Shown: piece after piece, positions 1 through 7,551 of the stretch
Layout: every line of letters starts with the position of its first letter
Position numbering within the stretch: position 1 is the first letter of the stretch
Assembly (NCBI GenBank): GCA_947573605.1
Contig: CANPGM010000002.1
Span: 1-64,000, forward strand
Origin: an uncultured Roseburia sp.
Lineage (GTDB): Bacteria > Bacillota > Clostridia > Lachnospirales > Lachnospiraceae
Reading direction: 5' to 3'
Length of the DNA stretch: 64,000 nt
Translations under genes and position numbers: made by a program
Notes under the pieces: generated by a model
Told to the model about the DNA's origin: nothing
Seen by the model: the letters and a program-made list of their open reading frames with translations, nothing else
Database searches by the model: none

Positions 1-2371
1 TCTTCAGGTCATAGATCGGAAGCTCTTCATCCTGATACAGCGTCCCCAGACGGTAACGTGCATACTCGTTCTTCTGATCTGCAGATTTTTTTAAATAATC
101 CATCGCCAGTTCAACATTATACATATCAGAATCCCGCTCAGCATAGATACACCCAAGTCGGTATTGCGCCAGCGGATTTCCTGAAGATGCCGCCATTCTA
201 AGATGCTTTTCTCCTAGCTTTAAATTATAAAATTCTCCGTCCCTGTCGCAGTAAATTGTACCTAATTTATACTGCGCCTGGCTTTTTCCTTTCCCGCTCA
301 TCTCTGTCAGTATCTCTACCGCTTTCTTTTTCATCTCTGTATTCGGTTTGTCATAGTAAAGAAAAGCCAGGCGTATTTTTGCACTGTCATTTCCCAGTTC
401 AGACGCTTTCTTTATATACCTTTCTCCCTCAGCCGGATTCCTTTCCGTCCCTTTTCCCGACAGATACATGTCTCCCACCCGATAAAACAGGGCGTCATCT
501 GTGCTGTTTTCTGACATAGCCAAAAAACTCTCCAGCGCCTTCTGATACCATAGATAAGATTCTTCCAAATCACTTTCTGCTGAAATTCCCCGCCTGTACA
601 TATCTGCCACTTCATATTCTGCAAACGGATTTCCCTGTTCCGCCGAGTGCAGCATCAGATGAAACGCGTGTTCTTGGTTTTCTCCCAGGTCTCTCCGTTC
701 CGACACATAAATTTTCTCGGCCAGATACAGCTTCGCAAGGGAATACTGCGGATATTTCCTGGCCCCCGCTTTTTTATACCATTCCCCGGCCTTTTCATAG
801 TCTGTTTCCAAGTCGCTTTTGCCCTGTTCATACAGCTTCCCAACATGGCCTTTTACGTTCCTTTCTGCCCCCTGGTTCTGCCGGACAGGCCGGTTTTCTG
901 CTTTGCTTTTGGCCTGCACGTAGGAAAATTCTTTTTCCTCTGACATTTGATTCGGTTCCACAAAAAGCGTATCTTTCGCTTTTTCCGGATTTATTTCTTC
1001 CGCATACGCTTCCAGCTTCTCAACCGGCAGATCCTCCTCCGGCGCAGGCCGCTCTTCCGATTCCCTGTAGGATATTCTTTCTGCAGAAGGCATCCTGCCG
1101 CTACGTTCTCCCGCCAATATCTCTAATTGCATGTCCGCCGCAGCTACAAACGTCTCTTTCTCATCCTCTACAAGTATTACAGGCTCTTCTGTGCTTCGCG
1201 CCGATTCCTTTTCGGTTCCCTTGTTTATTTTCTCCTCTGTATACCGTTCTGCTTTTTTCTGTATCCTTCCGTTCTGCTGGACATAGGGCTTGATTTCCTT
1301 CAGTATCTTATTGGCAATCCTTTTCCGCATTTCCGCTTCCGCCTTGCCGACTTCAAACTTTATCTTTGCTCTGGACTGCCCCAGCTCTTTATGCCTTTTT
1401 TCAAAAGAATCCAGATAAATTTCCATTGATTTCTCAAGGTCTTTTTTCTCAAGGAGAACGTCTATCAGGCGTTCCATCTGCTCCTTTGCCGCAGGCGGCA
1501 GATACGCATACTGCATATTCCCTCTGCCCGGCAGCGCTCCGATCAGACGTTCCGTCTCTTCCGCGACCTGTTTCAGGTAATCGTTCGAGGCCCCTGACGG
1601 CAACCTTTCATATACCGCCCCCGGAACATAGCCGATTTCATTCATTACCTCTTTCGCGCCTTCCAGCATGTTGTTCCTCTGCCGGTTATGGACTTCGTTT
1701 AATTGGCTCAATACTTCATCCTTTACCTGACGTATTGTCTGTTCATATACATTATCAAACATTTCGTTCTCCAGATAAATACGGATGTCCTGCTGTGTAG
1801 CCGTGTGGATATAAGGGCTGCGCACCCTGTCTTTATTTTCCCATAGCATATAATGTACATGGGGATGCGATTCTTCCGCGTGGAAAGCCGCCACCCAGCT
1901 GTGGTCATAGCTGCTGATTCCCAGCTTTTTTGCAATAACCGGCATTACATTCCGCAGGTAGCCGTTCCAGGCATTGATGTTGCGGAAACCAAGAGCTTCC
2001 GCGTCTTTTTCGCTTAATGAAATAATCCCGCGGTATATAATCCTTCCGGATTTTGAAAGCGATGCGATCTGTGCCGAAACAGCTTTTAAGTCTTCTGTGT
2101 CTATATTACCGAATAATCCCTGGCTTCTCGGACGTCTTGCAATGTATTCCATATATTCTCTGTCGCCCGCTTCTTCATGCACCAGCTCTTCCCTGAGTTC
2201 TGTTTCCTGCATTTTTTCTATGTGCAGAAGATCATTAATATCCTGTATCTGTTCCAGAGAAACTCCTTCCCTGGTTGCAATATATGTCGCATAATTTCTG
2301 TTTGCCGCGGAAGAGCCTTTTTTATTTGGATGATGTACCCTGATCTTTGAAATTAACGGACTGTAAGGCAT
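1..2371 (-). CDS. MobP3/MobL-type relaxase with C-terminal Sel1 repeats (3' end outside window)
   Basis: DNA relaxase expected to nick oriT and pilot the strand during conjugative mobilisation. The reading frame is open from an ATG at 2371 to the left edge, so at least 790 residues are present and the C-terminus is missing. The start is set by GGAGG eight bases upstream. Residues about 170-190 carry the histidine triad motif (EESHPHVHYMLW), the metal-binding HxH of P-type relaxases. A charged helical linker follows (about 230-500), then from about residue 508 a run of roughly 36-residue Sel1-like repeats (pattern A-x-x-G-x-x-x-A-x-Y-x-L-G-x-x-Y) fills the rest. The relaxase plus Sel1 arrangement is known in Firmicute mobile elements; what the repeats bind is not known to me. 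It lies 27 bp downstream of the small RHH gene and forms a mobilisation operon with it. Confidence 0.88.
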   Translation of the reverse strand, partial: MPYSPLISKIRVHHPNKKGSSAANRNYATYIATREGVSLEQIQDINDLLHIEKMQETELREELVHEEAGDREYMEYIARRPRSQGLFGNIDTEDLKAVSAQIASLSKSGRIIYRGIISLSEKDAEALGFRNINAWNGYLRNVMPVIAKKLGISSYDHSWVAAFHAEESHPHVHYMLWENKDRVRSPYIHTATQQDIRIYLENEMFDNVYEQTIRQVKDEVLSQLNEVHNRQRNNMLEGAKEVMNEIGYVPGAVYERLPSGASNDYLKQVAEETERLIGALPGRGNMQYAYLPPAAKEQMERLIDVLLEKKDLEKSMEIYLDSFEKRHKELGQSRAKIKFEVGKAEAEMRKRIANKILKEIKPYVQQNGRIQKKAERYTEEKINKGTEKESARSTEEPVILVEDEKETFVAAADMQLEILAGERSGRMPSAERISYRESEERPAPEEDLPVEKLEAYAEEINPEKAKDTLFVEPNQMSEEKEFSYVQAKSKAENRPVRQNQGAERNVKGHVGKLYEQGKSDLETDYEKAGEWYKKAGARKYPQYSLAKLYLAEKIYVSERRDLGENQEHAFHLMLHSAEQGNPFAEYEVADMYRRGISAESDLEESYLWYQKALESFLAMSENSTDDALFYRVGDMYLSGKGTERNPAEGERYIKKASELGNDSAKIRLAFLYYDKPNTEMKKKAVEILTEMSGKGKSQAQYKLGTIYCDRDGEFYNLKLGEKHLRMAASSGNPLAQYRLGCIYAERDSDMYNVELAMDYLKKSADQKNEYARYRLGTLYQDEELPIYDLK

Positions 2372-2398
2372 ATCTTCTTCCTCCGTACGAATTAATGT

Positions 2399-2800
2399 TT
2401 ATTTTATTACTTCCGTGTCTGTTTTTGCACGCATGAATTCCACTGCCCGCTTTTTTGCTTTTTCGTATGTCTCCCTTACTTCCTCCCGCTGTTCCGGCGG
2501 CACAAACTTTAATATTGCGTCTGCCGAGAGATAAGCCGCTGTCCCTGACTGTATACATGTCTTGGCAGAGATTGCGATTATTCTCTGCATCATAGGTTCC
2601 ATTTCTGCCCGCACCTGTTCTTTTATTATGGGCGCAATAACATCCAGATTTTTTTCCGTTATATTCCCGTTGATTCCCTGAATGGTCCACTCCCTGACTA
2701 CATCGCTCATATCTCTGCCTTCTTTATGGGCGATTAACTTTATTTTTTCGTATGTGTCGATATCAAATGTAACATTTATCCTTTTTCTGTCTTCCTTCAT
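2399..2800 (-). CDS. Ribbon-helix-helix mobilisation accessory protein (MobC-like)
   Basis: 133-residue protein, probably the DNA-binding partner of the relaxase at oriT. The N-terminus (MKEDRKRINVTFDIDTYEK, then a helix with GRDMSDVVREW) has the strand-helix-helix shape of Arc/MetJ-type proteins; the remainder is helical and Glu/Lys-rich. A longer frame opens at 2899, but the ATG at 2800 is preferred because GGGAGG lies five bases upstream and the RHH fold begins there. It precedes the relaxase and faces away from the hairpin cluster at 2959-3110, the usual layout of an oriT-mobC-mob unit. Specific family not identified. Confidence 0.7.
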   Translation of the reverse strand: MKEDRKRINVTFDIDTYEKIKLIAHKEGRDMSDVVREWTIQGINGNITEKNLDVIAPIIKEQVRAEMEPMMQRIIAISAKTCIQSGTAAYLSADAILKFVPPEQREEVRETYEKAKKRAVEFMRAKTDTEVIK

Positions 2801-2958
2801 ATACCCCTCCCGCGCCTTTCTCCAAATACCCGGAAACTGCCCTGTGTTACGCCGTAAAACGCTTGAATTCATTATATCTTTCTCTGTTTTTATTATCAAG
2901 TGTTACGTATTTGTTCCAAATTTTTATGATTTGTAACACCTGTGTTTTGTCAGTATTG

Positions 2959-3110
2959 CCGCCGATTTATCGGTGGTCTGTGCGCCTGGTGTGTAACGCC
3001 CTATTCCTGCCTTAAAATTGCCTGTCAATTTTAAGGCGAGTCCAGAGCAGAGCTTTGGTCGTCTCAAGGTTCGACAACCTTGCGGGGATTGAAAGGGGCA
3101 GAGCCCCTTT
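2959..3110. other. Hairpin cluster, candidate oriT
   Basis: Four consecutive inverted repeats lie just upstream of the mobilisation operon: 2959-2976 (8-bp stem, 2-nt loop, one G-T pair), 3009-3037 (perfect 12-bp stem GCCTTAAAATTG, 5-nt loop), 3065-3082 (perfect 7-bp stem CAAGGTT, 4-nt loop) and 3092-3110 (perfect 8-bp stem AAAGGGGC, 3-nt loop). Clusters of this kind next to mob genes are typical of transfer origins. The nic site cannot be placed from sequence alone. The same segment must also hold the promoter for the mob operon. Confidence 0.5.
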
Positions 3111-3128
3111 GCCTTTGCCAGCCGCCGC

Positions 3129-3266
3129 GGTGTGGGTTTGTGGGTAAGTCCCTGTCTTGTTCCATTGTGGGTAAGATGTTGACCCCATGTCGGCAATCTT
3201 TGATTATCAATATGGGGTCAACATTTTATCCATGATGGAACAGGGGCTTATCCATAAATCCACGCC
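3129..3266 (+). repeat. Long imperfect palindrome, copy A
   Basis: About 138 bp whose two arms (about 60 bp each) are imperfect reverse complements. The left arm contains GTGGGTTTGTGGGTAAGTCC and the right arm contains GGCTTATCCATAAATCCACG; the centre holds TTGACCCCAT...ATGGGGTCAA. Two further copies occur at 4891-5027 and, inverted, at 7185-7322. The arms contain TTATCCATA and TTACCCACA words that resemble DnaA boxes. Confidence 0.85.
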
Positions 3267-3289
3267 TTTCCTTTTAACCTGCTTACCCG

Positions 3290-4009
3290 AAACGGCCAGA
3301 GGGGAACTCGGTTCCTCTCTAAAATTATGAATTTCCAAAGCGGCTGGAGCGGAACTCAGTTCCTCTCTAAAATTATGGCTTTCCAAAGCGGCCGGAGCGG
3401 AACTCGGTTCCTCTCTAAAATTACGACTTTCCAAAGCGGCTGGAGCGGAACTCAGTTCCTCTCTAAAAATTATGGCTTTCCAATACGGCCAGAGCGGAAT
3501 TCAGTTCCTCTCTGGTATTATGGCTTTTGACCACAATATTCCAAAATGGCTGGAGCGGAACTCAGTTCCTCTCTGGTATTATGGCTTTCCAATGCCGCCG
3601 GAGCGGAACTCGGTTCCTCTCTGGTATTATGGCTTTCCAATGCCACTGGAGCGGAACTCGGTTCCTCCCTAAAATTATGGCTTTCCAATACGGCCAGAAC
3701 GGAACTCAGTTCCTCTCTAAAAATTATGGCTTTCCAATACGGCCAGAGCGGAATTCAGTTCCTCTCTGGTATTATGGCTTTTGACCACAATATTCCAAAA
3801 TGGCTGGAGCGGAACTCAGTTCCTCTCTGGTATTATGGCTTTCCAATGCGGTCAGAGGGGAACTCGGTTCCTCTCTAAATTTATGACTTTCCAATGTGGC
3901 CAGAGCGGAACTCAGTTCCCCTCTAAAAATTATGACTTTCCAATACGGCCAGAGCGGAACTCAGTTCCTCTCTAAAAATTATGACTTTCCAATGCGGCCA
4001 AAAGGGACG
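3290..4009 (+). repeat. Tandem array of about 14 units of 48-49 bp with palindromic core
   Basis: Each unit reads roughly TTATGGCTTTCCAATGCGGC then CAGAGCGGAACTCAGTTCC then TCTCTAAAA. The 13-bp core GGAACTCAGTTCC (or GGAACTCGGTTCC) is a near-perfect inverted repeat. Most units are 48 or 49 bp; two near-identical longer units (near 3520 and 3770) carry an extra TTTGACCACAATATTCC segment, which suggests a block duplication. Unit length changes shift the reading frame, so the open frames across the array are not a gene. The array is in a plasmid-type element that encodes Rep, ParA and ParB, so iterons or a parS-like centromere are the leading interpretations. Confidence 0.85.
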
Positions 4010-4047
4010 TTAATTATCGTAAAATAAACATCTATAACCTCATATAT

Positions 4048-4077
4048 TTGTACAGTTTGTATATATCTCCATATAAT
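4048..4077 (+). promoter_or_regulatory. Promoter of the yafQ toxin-antitoxin operon
   Basis: TTGTAC (4048-4053), an 18-bp spacer and a perfect TATAAT (4072-4077), 34 bp before the first ATG of the operon at 4112. It sits just after the end of the repeat array in AT-rich DNA. Confidence 0.6.
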
Positions 4078-4111
4078 AAGATGTGCTATTATATATGCGG
4101 AGGTGTAAAAA

Positions 4112-4311
4112 ATGGGAAATAAATATACAGAAGCACAAGCTGCAGCAACCAAAAAATATTTGAAAAATATTGTGAATATAAGTTAAGGGTAAATAAGAAA
4201 GATAAAGAAAAATATATGACTGTTGCTAAAAATGCTGGCATGAGTTTAAACGCATATATTATTAAAGCTGTTGACGAAAAAATAGAAAGAGAGGATATAA
4301 GAAATGAGTAA
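4112..4311 (+). pseudogene. Frameshifted CopG/Arc-like DNA-binding protein
   Basis: GCGGAGG lies eight bases before the ATG at 4112. The frame begins MGNKYTEAQAAATKKYL and stops at 4186. A one-base shift near 4159-4166 (AAATATTTGAAAAATATTG) restores a frame reading YKLRVNKKDKEKYMTVA, then GMSLNAYIIKAVDE, to a stop at 4309-4311. Together these make the usual 65-residue Arc-type repressor of Clostridial toxin-antitoxin operons. It overlaps the start of the next gene by 8 bp. Either a real inactivation or a sequencing error next to A/T runs. Confidence 0.65.
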
Positions 4312-4513
4312 GAAAGAAAAAGCAATACAATTATTAAACGCCATACCTGATTACAAGATGGGTTATGTTATTGCATATCTGCAGGGGGCGCTAATCGGAG
4401 AAGATGAACCAAACAGCGAAACTATTGCGGCGATGCAGGAATTAGAAAATGGTGGCGGTACGGTTTTCAAAGGTTCAGCGCATGATTTTATATCCACTAT
4501 GCTGGAGGATTAA
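4304..4513 (+). CDS. Antitoxin of the YafQ system (RelB/DinJ-like)
   Basis: 69-residue acidic protein directly before a YafQ-type toxin (3-bp gap). The N-terminal half is helical (SKKEKAIQLLNAIPDYKMGY); the C-terminal half is acidic and Gly-rich (ETIAAMQELENGGG then HDFISTMLED), as expected for a flexible segment that wraps the toxin. Assignment rests mainly on position. It overlaps the frameshifted Arc-like gene upstream, so the three would be one transcript from the promoter at 4048-4077. Confidence 0.7.
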   Translation: MSKKEKAIQLLNAIPDYKMGYVIAYLQGALIGEDEPNSETIAAMQELENGGGTVFKGSAHDFISTMLED

Positions 4514-4516
4514 AAA

Positions 4517-4789
4517 ATGTATGAATTGAAGTACTCCGGGAAAATCAAGAAAGACATAAAAACATGTCAAAAAAGAGGATATGATTTCCGATTGTTTGAA
4601 ATCATTCTTGAAAAGCTGATGAAGCCGGAACCGCTGGCTGTTAAGAACAAAGATCATAGCTTGGCGGGAAATTATAAAGGTTTCAGAGAGTGCCATATTT
4701 CACCGGATTGGCGGTTAATTTACCGCTATAATGGAGAATACTTGGAACTCTCCAGAACCGGGACACACTCAGATTTATTCGGAGAATAA
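4517..4789 (+). CDS. yafQ: YafQ-family ribonuclease toxin (type II TA)
   Basis: 90-residue RelE-superfamily protein, full length for YafQ. Visible family features are the N-terminal YSGKIKKDIKTCQKRGYD, the central DHSLAGNYKGFRECHISPDW containing the catalytic His residues and the R-E-C-H-I signature, LIYRYNGEYLELSRTGTHSD near the end, and the final LF. YafQ toxins cleave mRNA at the ribosome and are neutralised by a DinJ/RelB antitoxin. In this element the pair probably serves as a stability module. No truncation seen. Confidence 0.9.
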   Translation: MYELKYSGKIKKDIKTCQKRGYDFRLFEIILEKLMKPEPLAVKNKDHSLAGNYKGFRECHISPDWRLIYRYNGEYLELSRTGTHSDLFGE

Positions 4790-4890
4790 AATTAAAGACG
4801 TTAATTAAAGGGCAAAAAGCAATAAAACTATAACATTAGTTCATTCATTAAAATAAGTATGAATATATTTGGAAATCAGCCGTCGTCGTG

Positions 4891-5027
4891 GTGTGGGTTT
4901 GTGGGTAAGTCCCTGTCTTGTTCCATTGTGGGTAAGATGTTGACCCCATGTCGGTAATCTTTGATTATCGACATGAGGTCAATATTTTATCCATGATGGA
5001 ACAGGGACTTATCCATAAATCCACGCC
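4891..5027 (+). repeat. Long imperfect palindrome, copy B
   Basis: Nearly identical to copy A over its whole length and in the same orientation, including the shared upstream GCCG(T/C)CG flank. The differences are a handful of substitutions in the right arm (for example GACATGAGGTCAATATT versus AATATGGGGTCAACATT), which slightly weaken the pairing. Copies A and B bracket the 48-bp array and the toxin-antitoxin operon. Confidence 0.85.
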
Positions 5028-5136
5028 ATCCCTTGATTTTACAGGGAAAACGGGGCTTTTTAAATATTTAAAATAGGGGCTTGCAAAGTGTTTGAAAAAA
5101 TGTAATTATAGACATAGAACATTTCCGACATTTCTA

Positions 5137-5170
5137 AAAACCGCACAAAATAGTTATTTTGTCCGGTTTT
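5137..5170 (+). terminator. Strong intrinsic terminator downstream of the TA operon
   Basis: AAAACCG, ACAAAATA, a 2-nt loop, TATTTTGT and CGGTTTT form a stem of about 15 pairs with one C-C mismatch, followed by TTT. An A-run precedes the stem, so it may also work on the other strand. Confidence 0.7.
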
Positions 5171-5279
5171 TTTACACATAGATTCCAGACACATTCATAT
5201 ATCATACCTGTAAAGATTTACACCTTCCTTTCCTTTGATAAATGAACCAATAATGAAACCTTTGCTACACTGTTATTAT

Positions 5280-5480
5280 TTCAAAACCTGCATTTTTTGT
5301 CAACGGTAAATCGGACCGAACGGAGCCTGCGGAGTAAGGGAGAATTTAAGGAGTTGACAAAATCAATAACCCGGAATGCTTTTTTCCGGGAGATGAGTTT
5401 ACTCATTCTCCCTGCCTTGCGGCGAGCAGATCGGTTTAGGGGGATTGCCGTCGGCCTGCACCCTTTTTAAAGGGGGCAGA
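5280..5480. other. Structured non-coding segment with mutually exclusive hairpins
   Basis: No gene found. CCCGGAA (5370-5376) pairs perfectly with TTCCGGG (5384-5390). The GGG at 5388-5390 is also the start of a second hairpin, GGGAGATGAGT (5388-5398) with ACTCATTCTCCC (5401-5412), so the two cannot form together. A third short stem CCCTTT/AAAGGG lies at 5461-5474. Could be single-strand origin, antisense control or attenuator DNA of the element. Confidence 0.4.
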
Positions 5481-5745
5481 AGAGACACGGAAAGGGAAAC
5501 GCATAAAAAATCGAATATCTGAAAAAGAATCTTTTTTAACCGGGAAAAAATTTATTTTTATAAAAAATCCGCATGCCCCGCCGTTATCCGGTATGGGATT
5601 TTCCTATTTTTTATTAAGAAGAACAGTCTGGTCTATAAAGAAATGATTTATTCTTATTTATAAAAAGACATTGTTTAGGATAAAAGAAAGAATATATCCG
5701 CCTTTTATTTTTCTTCTTTTCCCTGTAAATACTGGCGTTCCGGAC

Positions 5746-5878
5746 TTATCCACAGGTACGGAAATGGAATGATATTCCGGCATTTTTTACAGCCAAAATG
5801 GAATGACTTTTTCCTGCGGCAGCCCGGAACGGTCCAAAAATGGAACAGAAAAAAGAAAAGGGTGCAAAATTGGAATGA
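5746..5878. other. Candidate replication origin (DnaA box plus AAATGGAATGA iterons)
   Basis: A perfect DnaA box TTATCCACA lies at 5746-5754. It is followed by four similar direct repeats: AAATGGAATGA at 5762-5772 and 5796-5806, AAATGGAACAG at 5838-5848, and AAATTGGAATGA at 5867-5878. A very AT-rich stretch precedes it (about 5520-5700). The Rep-like gene ends about 130 bp away. Iteron spacing is irregular (about 34, 42 and 29 bp), which lowers confidence. Confidence 0.45.
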
Positions 5879-6004
5879 ATGATCCACAGACAATAAAAAA
5901 AGATCGGCCATTTTCCGATCTTCCCCGTCGTACTGCTTCTTTCTGATGGCTACGGCGCGTTTATTTCAATGCGAAGTAAGCCGTCCGGCATCTGCCGGGC
6001 AGCT

Positions 6005-6910
6005 TTAATTCAGCTCCAGTTCCTCTTTTACATACATATGTACCAGTTTTGGCTTCAGCTTCGGGATTCCTCTGCCGGAAGCCGTACGGGTCGTTTCCGC
6101 ACATCTTTTGATTGCCCGGCCCACGACCTGTATGATGTCTTTTCCTAAGTCGAGCGCGTTCGATTTATACTGATGCATTAAGATGCCGGTGTCCTTTACT
6201 TCTTCCTTCCCAAACTCCATAATCCGGCTGCGTCTGCAGAACACCTCTACCTTATGCGCCTTATAATTATCATTTTCGGAAGGCTGACCTGACTTGCCGT
6301 TTACCTCCGCCCTCGGGCTGATATAATAAATCCCGTTTTTCCTCCCGATGGAAAAAAACGGTTTTAACGCTGCAAGATATCCCCGCACGGCCCGCCTGCC
6401 CACGCCGAACAGCTCCGTAAAGCTCTCATAAAACCGTCCCACACCGATCCGGCACTTTCCCTTCCCGGCGTTGGCCCGCTTCAGCAGCTCCATAGCAAGA
6501 AGCTTGGCGCCGGCTTTAAGCTTATAAAACCTTTCCTGATAAAAAATGTGGCAGTTTGTATTGACATAGCCTTTTTCGATATCCTCCTGCGACGGAAACG
6601 CATTATCCAGTATCGTAATGTCATGGTCGATGCGGCTGCTCTTTTCAGTGGAAATTAGCCCTTTTTCTATAAGAGATTGTTTAACGTTATAAAAGCCCTG
6701 ATTACTCATGTGCATTCTCTGACAGATTTCCTTATAATACACCCCGTCCACCCGGCCGTTGTTGTCCTGGAAGCGGGAAATATAGAGCAGGAAGTCAATT
6801 TCCTTGCCAGTAAGTCGTTTTTCAATCATCCGCGCCAGTATGCTGTTTTTTAACTTCTGCAACCATTTCCCCTCCCTTCTTCCGGTTTCCTTTTCCGGCA
6901 GCGATTTCAT
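6005..6910 (-). CDS. Replication-initiator-like protein with two winged-helix domains
   Basis: 301 residues, the normal size for iteron-plasmid Rep initiators. Residues about 25-100 look like a first winged helix (RLTGKEIDFLLYISRF, then YYKEICQRMHMSNQGFYNVK as a recognition helix). Residues about 130-200 look like a second (KLLAMELLKRAN, then FTELFGVGRRAVRGYLAAL). The C-terminal third is basic. This WH1-WH2 layout and the neighbouring ParAB, iteron-like repeats and DnaA box point to plasmid replication initiation, but no specific Rep family was recognised. The ATG overlaps the stop of the upstream small gene (ATGA), so the two are probably translationally coupled. A plain transcriptional regulator is the main alternative. 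Confidence 0.55.
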   Translation of the reverse strand: MKSLPEKETGRREGKWLQKLKNSILARMIEKRLTGKEIDFLLYISRFQDNNGRVDGVYYKEICQRMHMSNQGFYNVKQSLIEKGLISTEKSSRIDHDITILDNAFPSQEDIEKGYVNTNCHIFYQERFYKLKAGAKLLAMELLKRANAGKGKCRIGVGRFYESFTELFGVGRRAVRGYLAALKPFFSIGRKNGIYYISPRAEVNGKSGQPSENDNYKAHKVEVFCRRSRIMEFGKEEVKDTGILMHQYKSNALDLGKDIIQVVGRAIKRCAETTRTASGRGIPKLKPKLVHMYVKEELELN

Positions 6911-7143
6911 TTTTCCGTTTTTTCGCCGTCAGAACTTTTCAGCTCCTTCACAAGATTATTCTGAATTTTTCTGCAGACAGAATCGGCCTGACTGCTTGTC
7001 AAATAACCATTGATCCGCAGCATATTATAAGCATGTCTTATATTCTCAAAAAAATCCGCTTTTTCACCCAGCGTAAAGCCTTGCACAATCGCCTGCTTTT
7101 CGTAGCTGTCACCATATATGCCATGAGAAAATCTAACCTCCAT
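6907..7143 (-). CDS. Small hypothetical protein coupled to the Rep-like gene
   Basis: 78 residues, no recognised family. AGGAGG lies seven bases before its ATG, and its stop overlaps the start of the Rep-like gene by four bases, which supports it being real. The middle is helical (EKADFFENIRHAYNMLRI) and the tail is charged (KSSDGEKTEK). May be a copy-number or partner protein of the initiator; that is inference from position only. Confidence 0.6.
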   Translation of the reverse strand: MEVRFSHGIYGDSYEKQAIVQGFTLGEKADFFENIRHAYNMLRINGYLTSSQADSVCRKIQNNLVKELKSSDGEKTEK

Positions 7144-7184
7144 ATTTAATCCTCCTGTTTTAATGAAATGTTTTTCGTATAGAG

Positions 7185-7322
7185 GGCGTGGATTTATGGA
7201 TAAGCCCCTGTTCCATTATGGATAGAGTACCGACCCTGTATTGATAATCAAAGATAATCAACACAGTGCCTGCACTTTACCCACAATGGAACGAGACAGG
7301 GACTTACCCACAAACCCACACC
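7185..7322 (-). repeat. Long imperfect palindrome, copy C (inverted)
   Basis: Same element as copies A and B but in the opposite orientation, beginning GGCGTGGATTTATGGATAAG and ending CTTACCCACAAACCCACAC. The outer arms are conserved; the centre has diverged more (GTACCGACCCTGTATTGATA). It sits between the Rep unit and ParB. Confidence 0.85.
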
Positions 7323-7551
7323 ACGACGGCGGACTGTCCCTATCATCTATACCTATTTATCATTCTGAAGATTTCTATTGCCTTTTTATCCAAATTGTAC
7401 TACAATGACCTTAGCGTCAGTCCCGAAAGGGATGCGGCTCTGCCGTACCGCACGAAACCCATAAAATAATCAAACGGAAAAAATGTCAAACCAAACATGT
7501 CTTAACGTTTATGATAAGCGGCTGGCGCTCCAAAAAATTTTACGCTGTCAT
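7323..7551. other. Intergenic segment after parB, small hairpins only
   Basis: No gene recognised. TCCCGAAAGGGA (about 7422-7433) is a short stem closed by a GAAA tetraloop, followed directly by TGCGG...CCGCA. It could be the 3' end or terminator region of the parAB transcript; there is no clear T-run. Confidence 0.3.

Noticed and set aside
3207..3975. Several open frames with 16-residue repeats across the 48-bp array
   Set aside because: Units vary between 48 and 49 bp so frames interchange, no RBS is present, and all frames are open only because the DNA repeat has no stops.
3290..4009. CRISPR array
   Set aside because: The whole 48-bp unit repeats, including the would-be spacers, and no cas genes are present.
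5705..5911. 68-codon minus-strand ORF
   Set aside because: Overlaps the origin-like repeats, has Phe/Cys-rich nonsense composition and no clear RBS.
7323..7551. Possible structured small RNA after parB
   Set aside because: Only two short stems, with no promoter or T-run to support an independent RNA.
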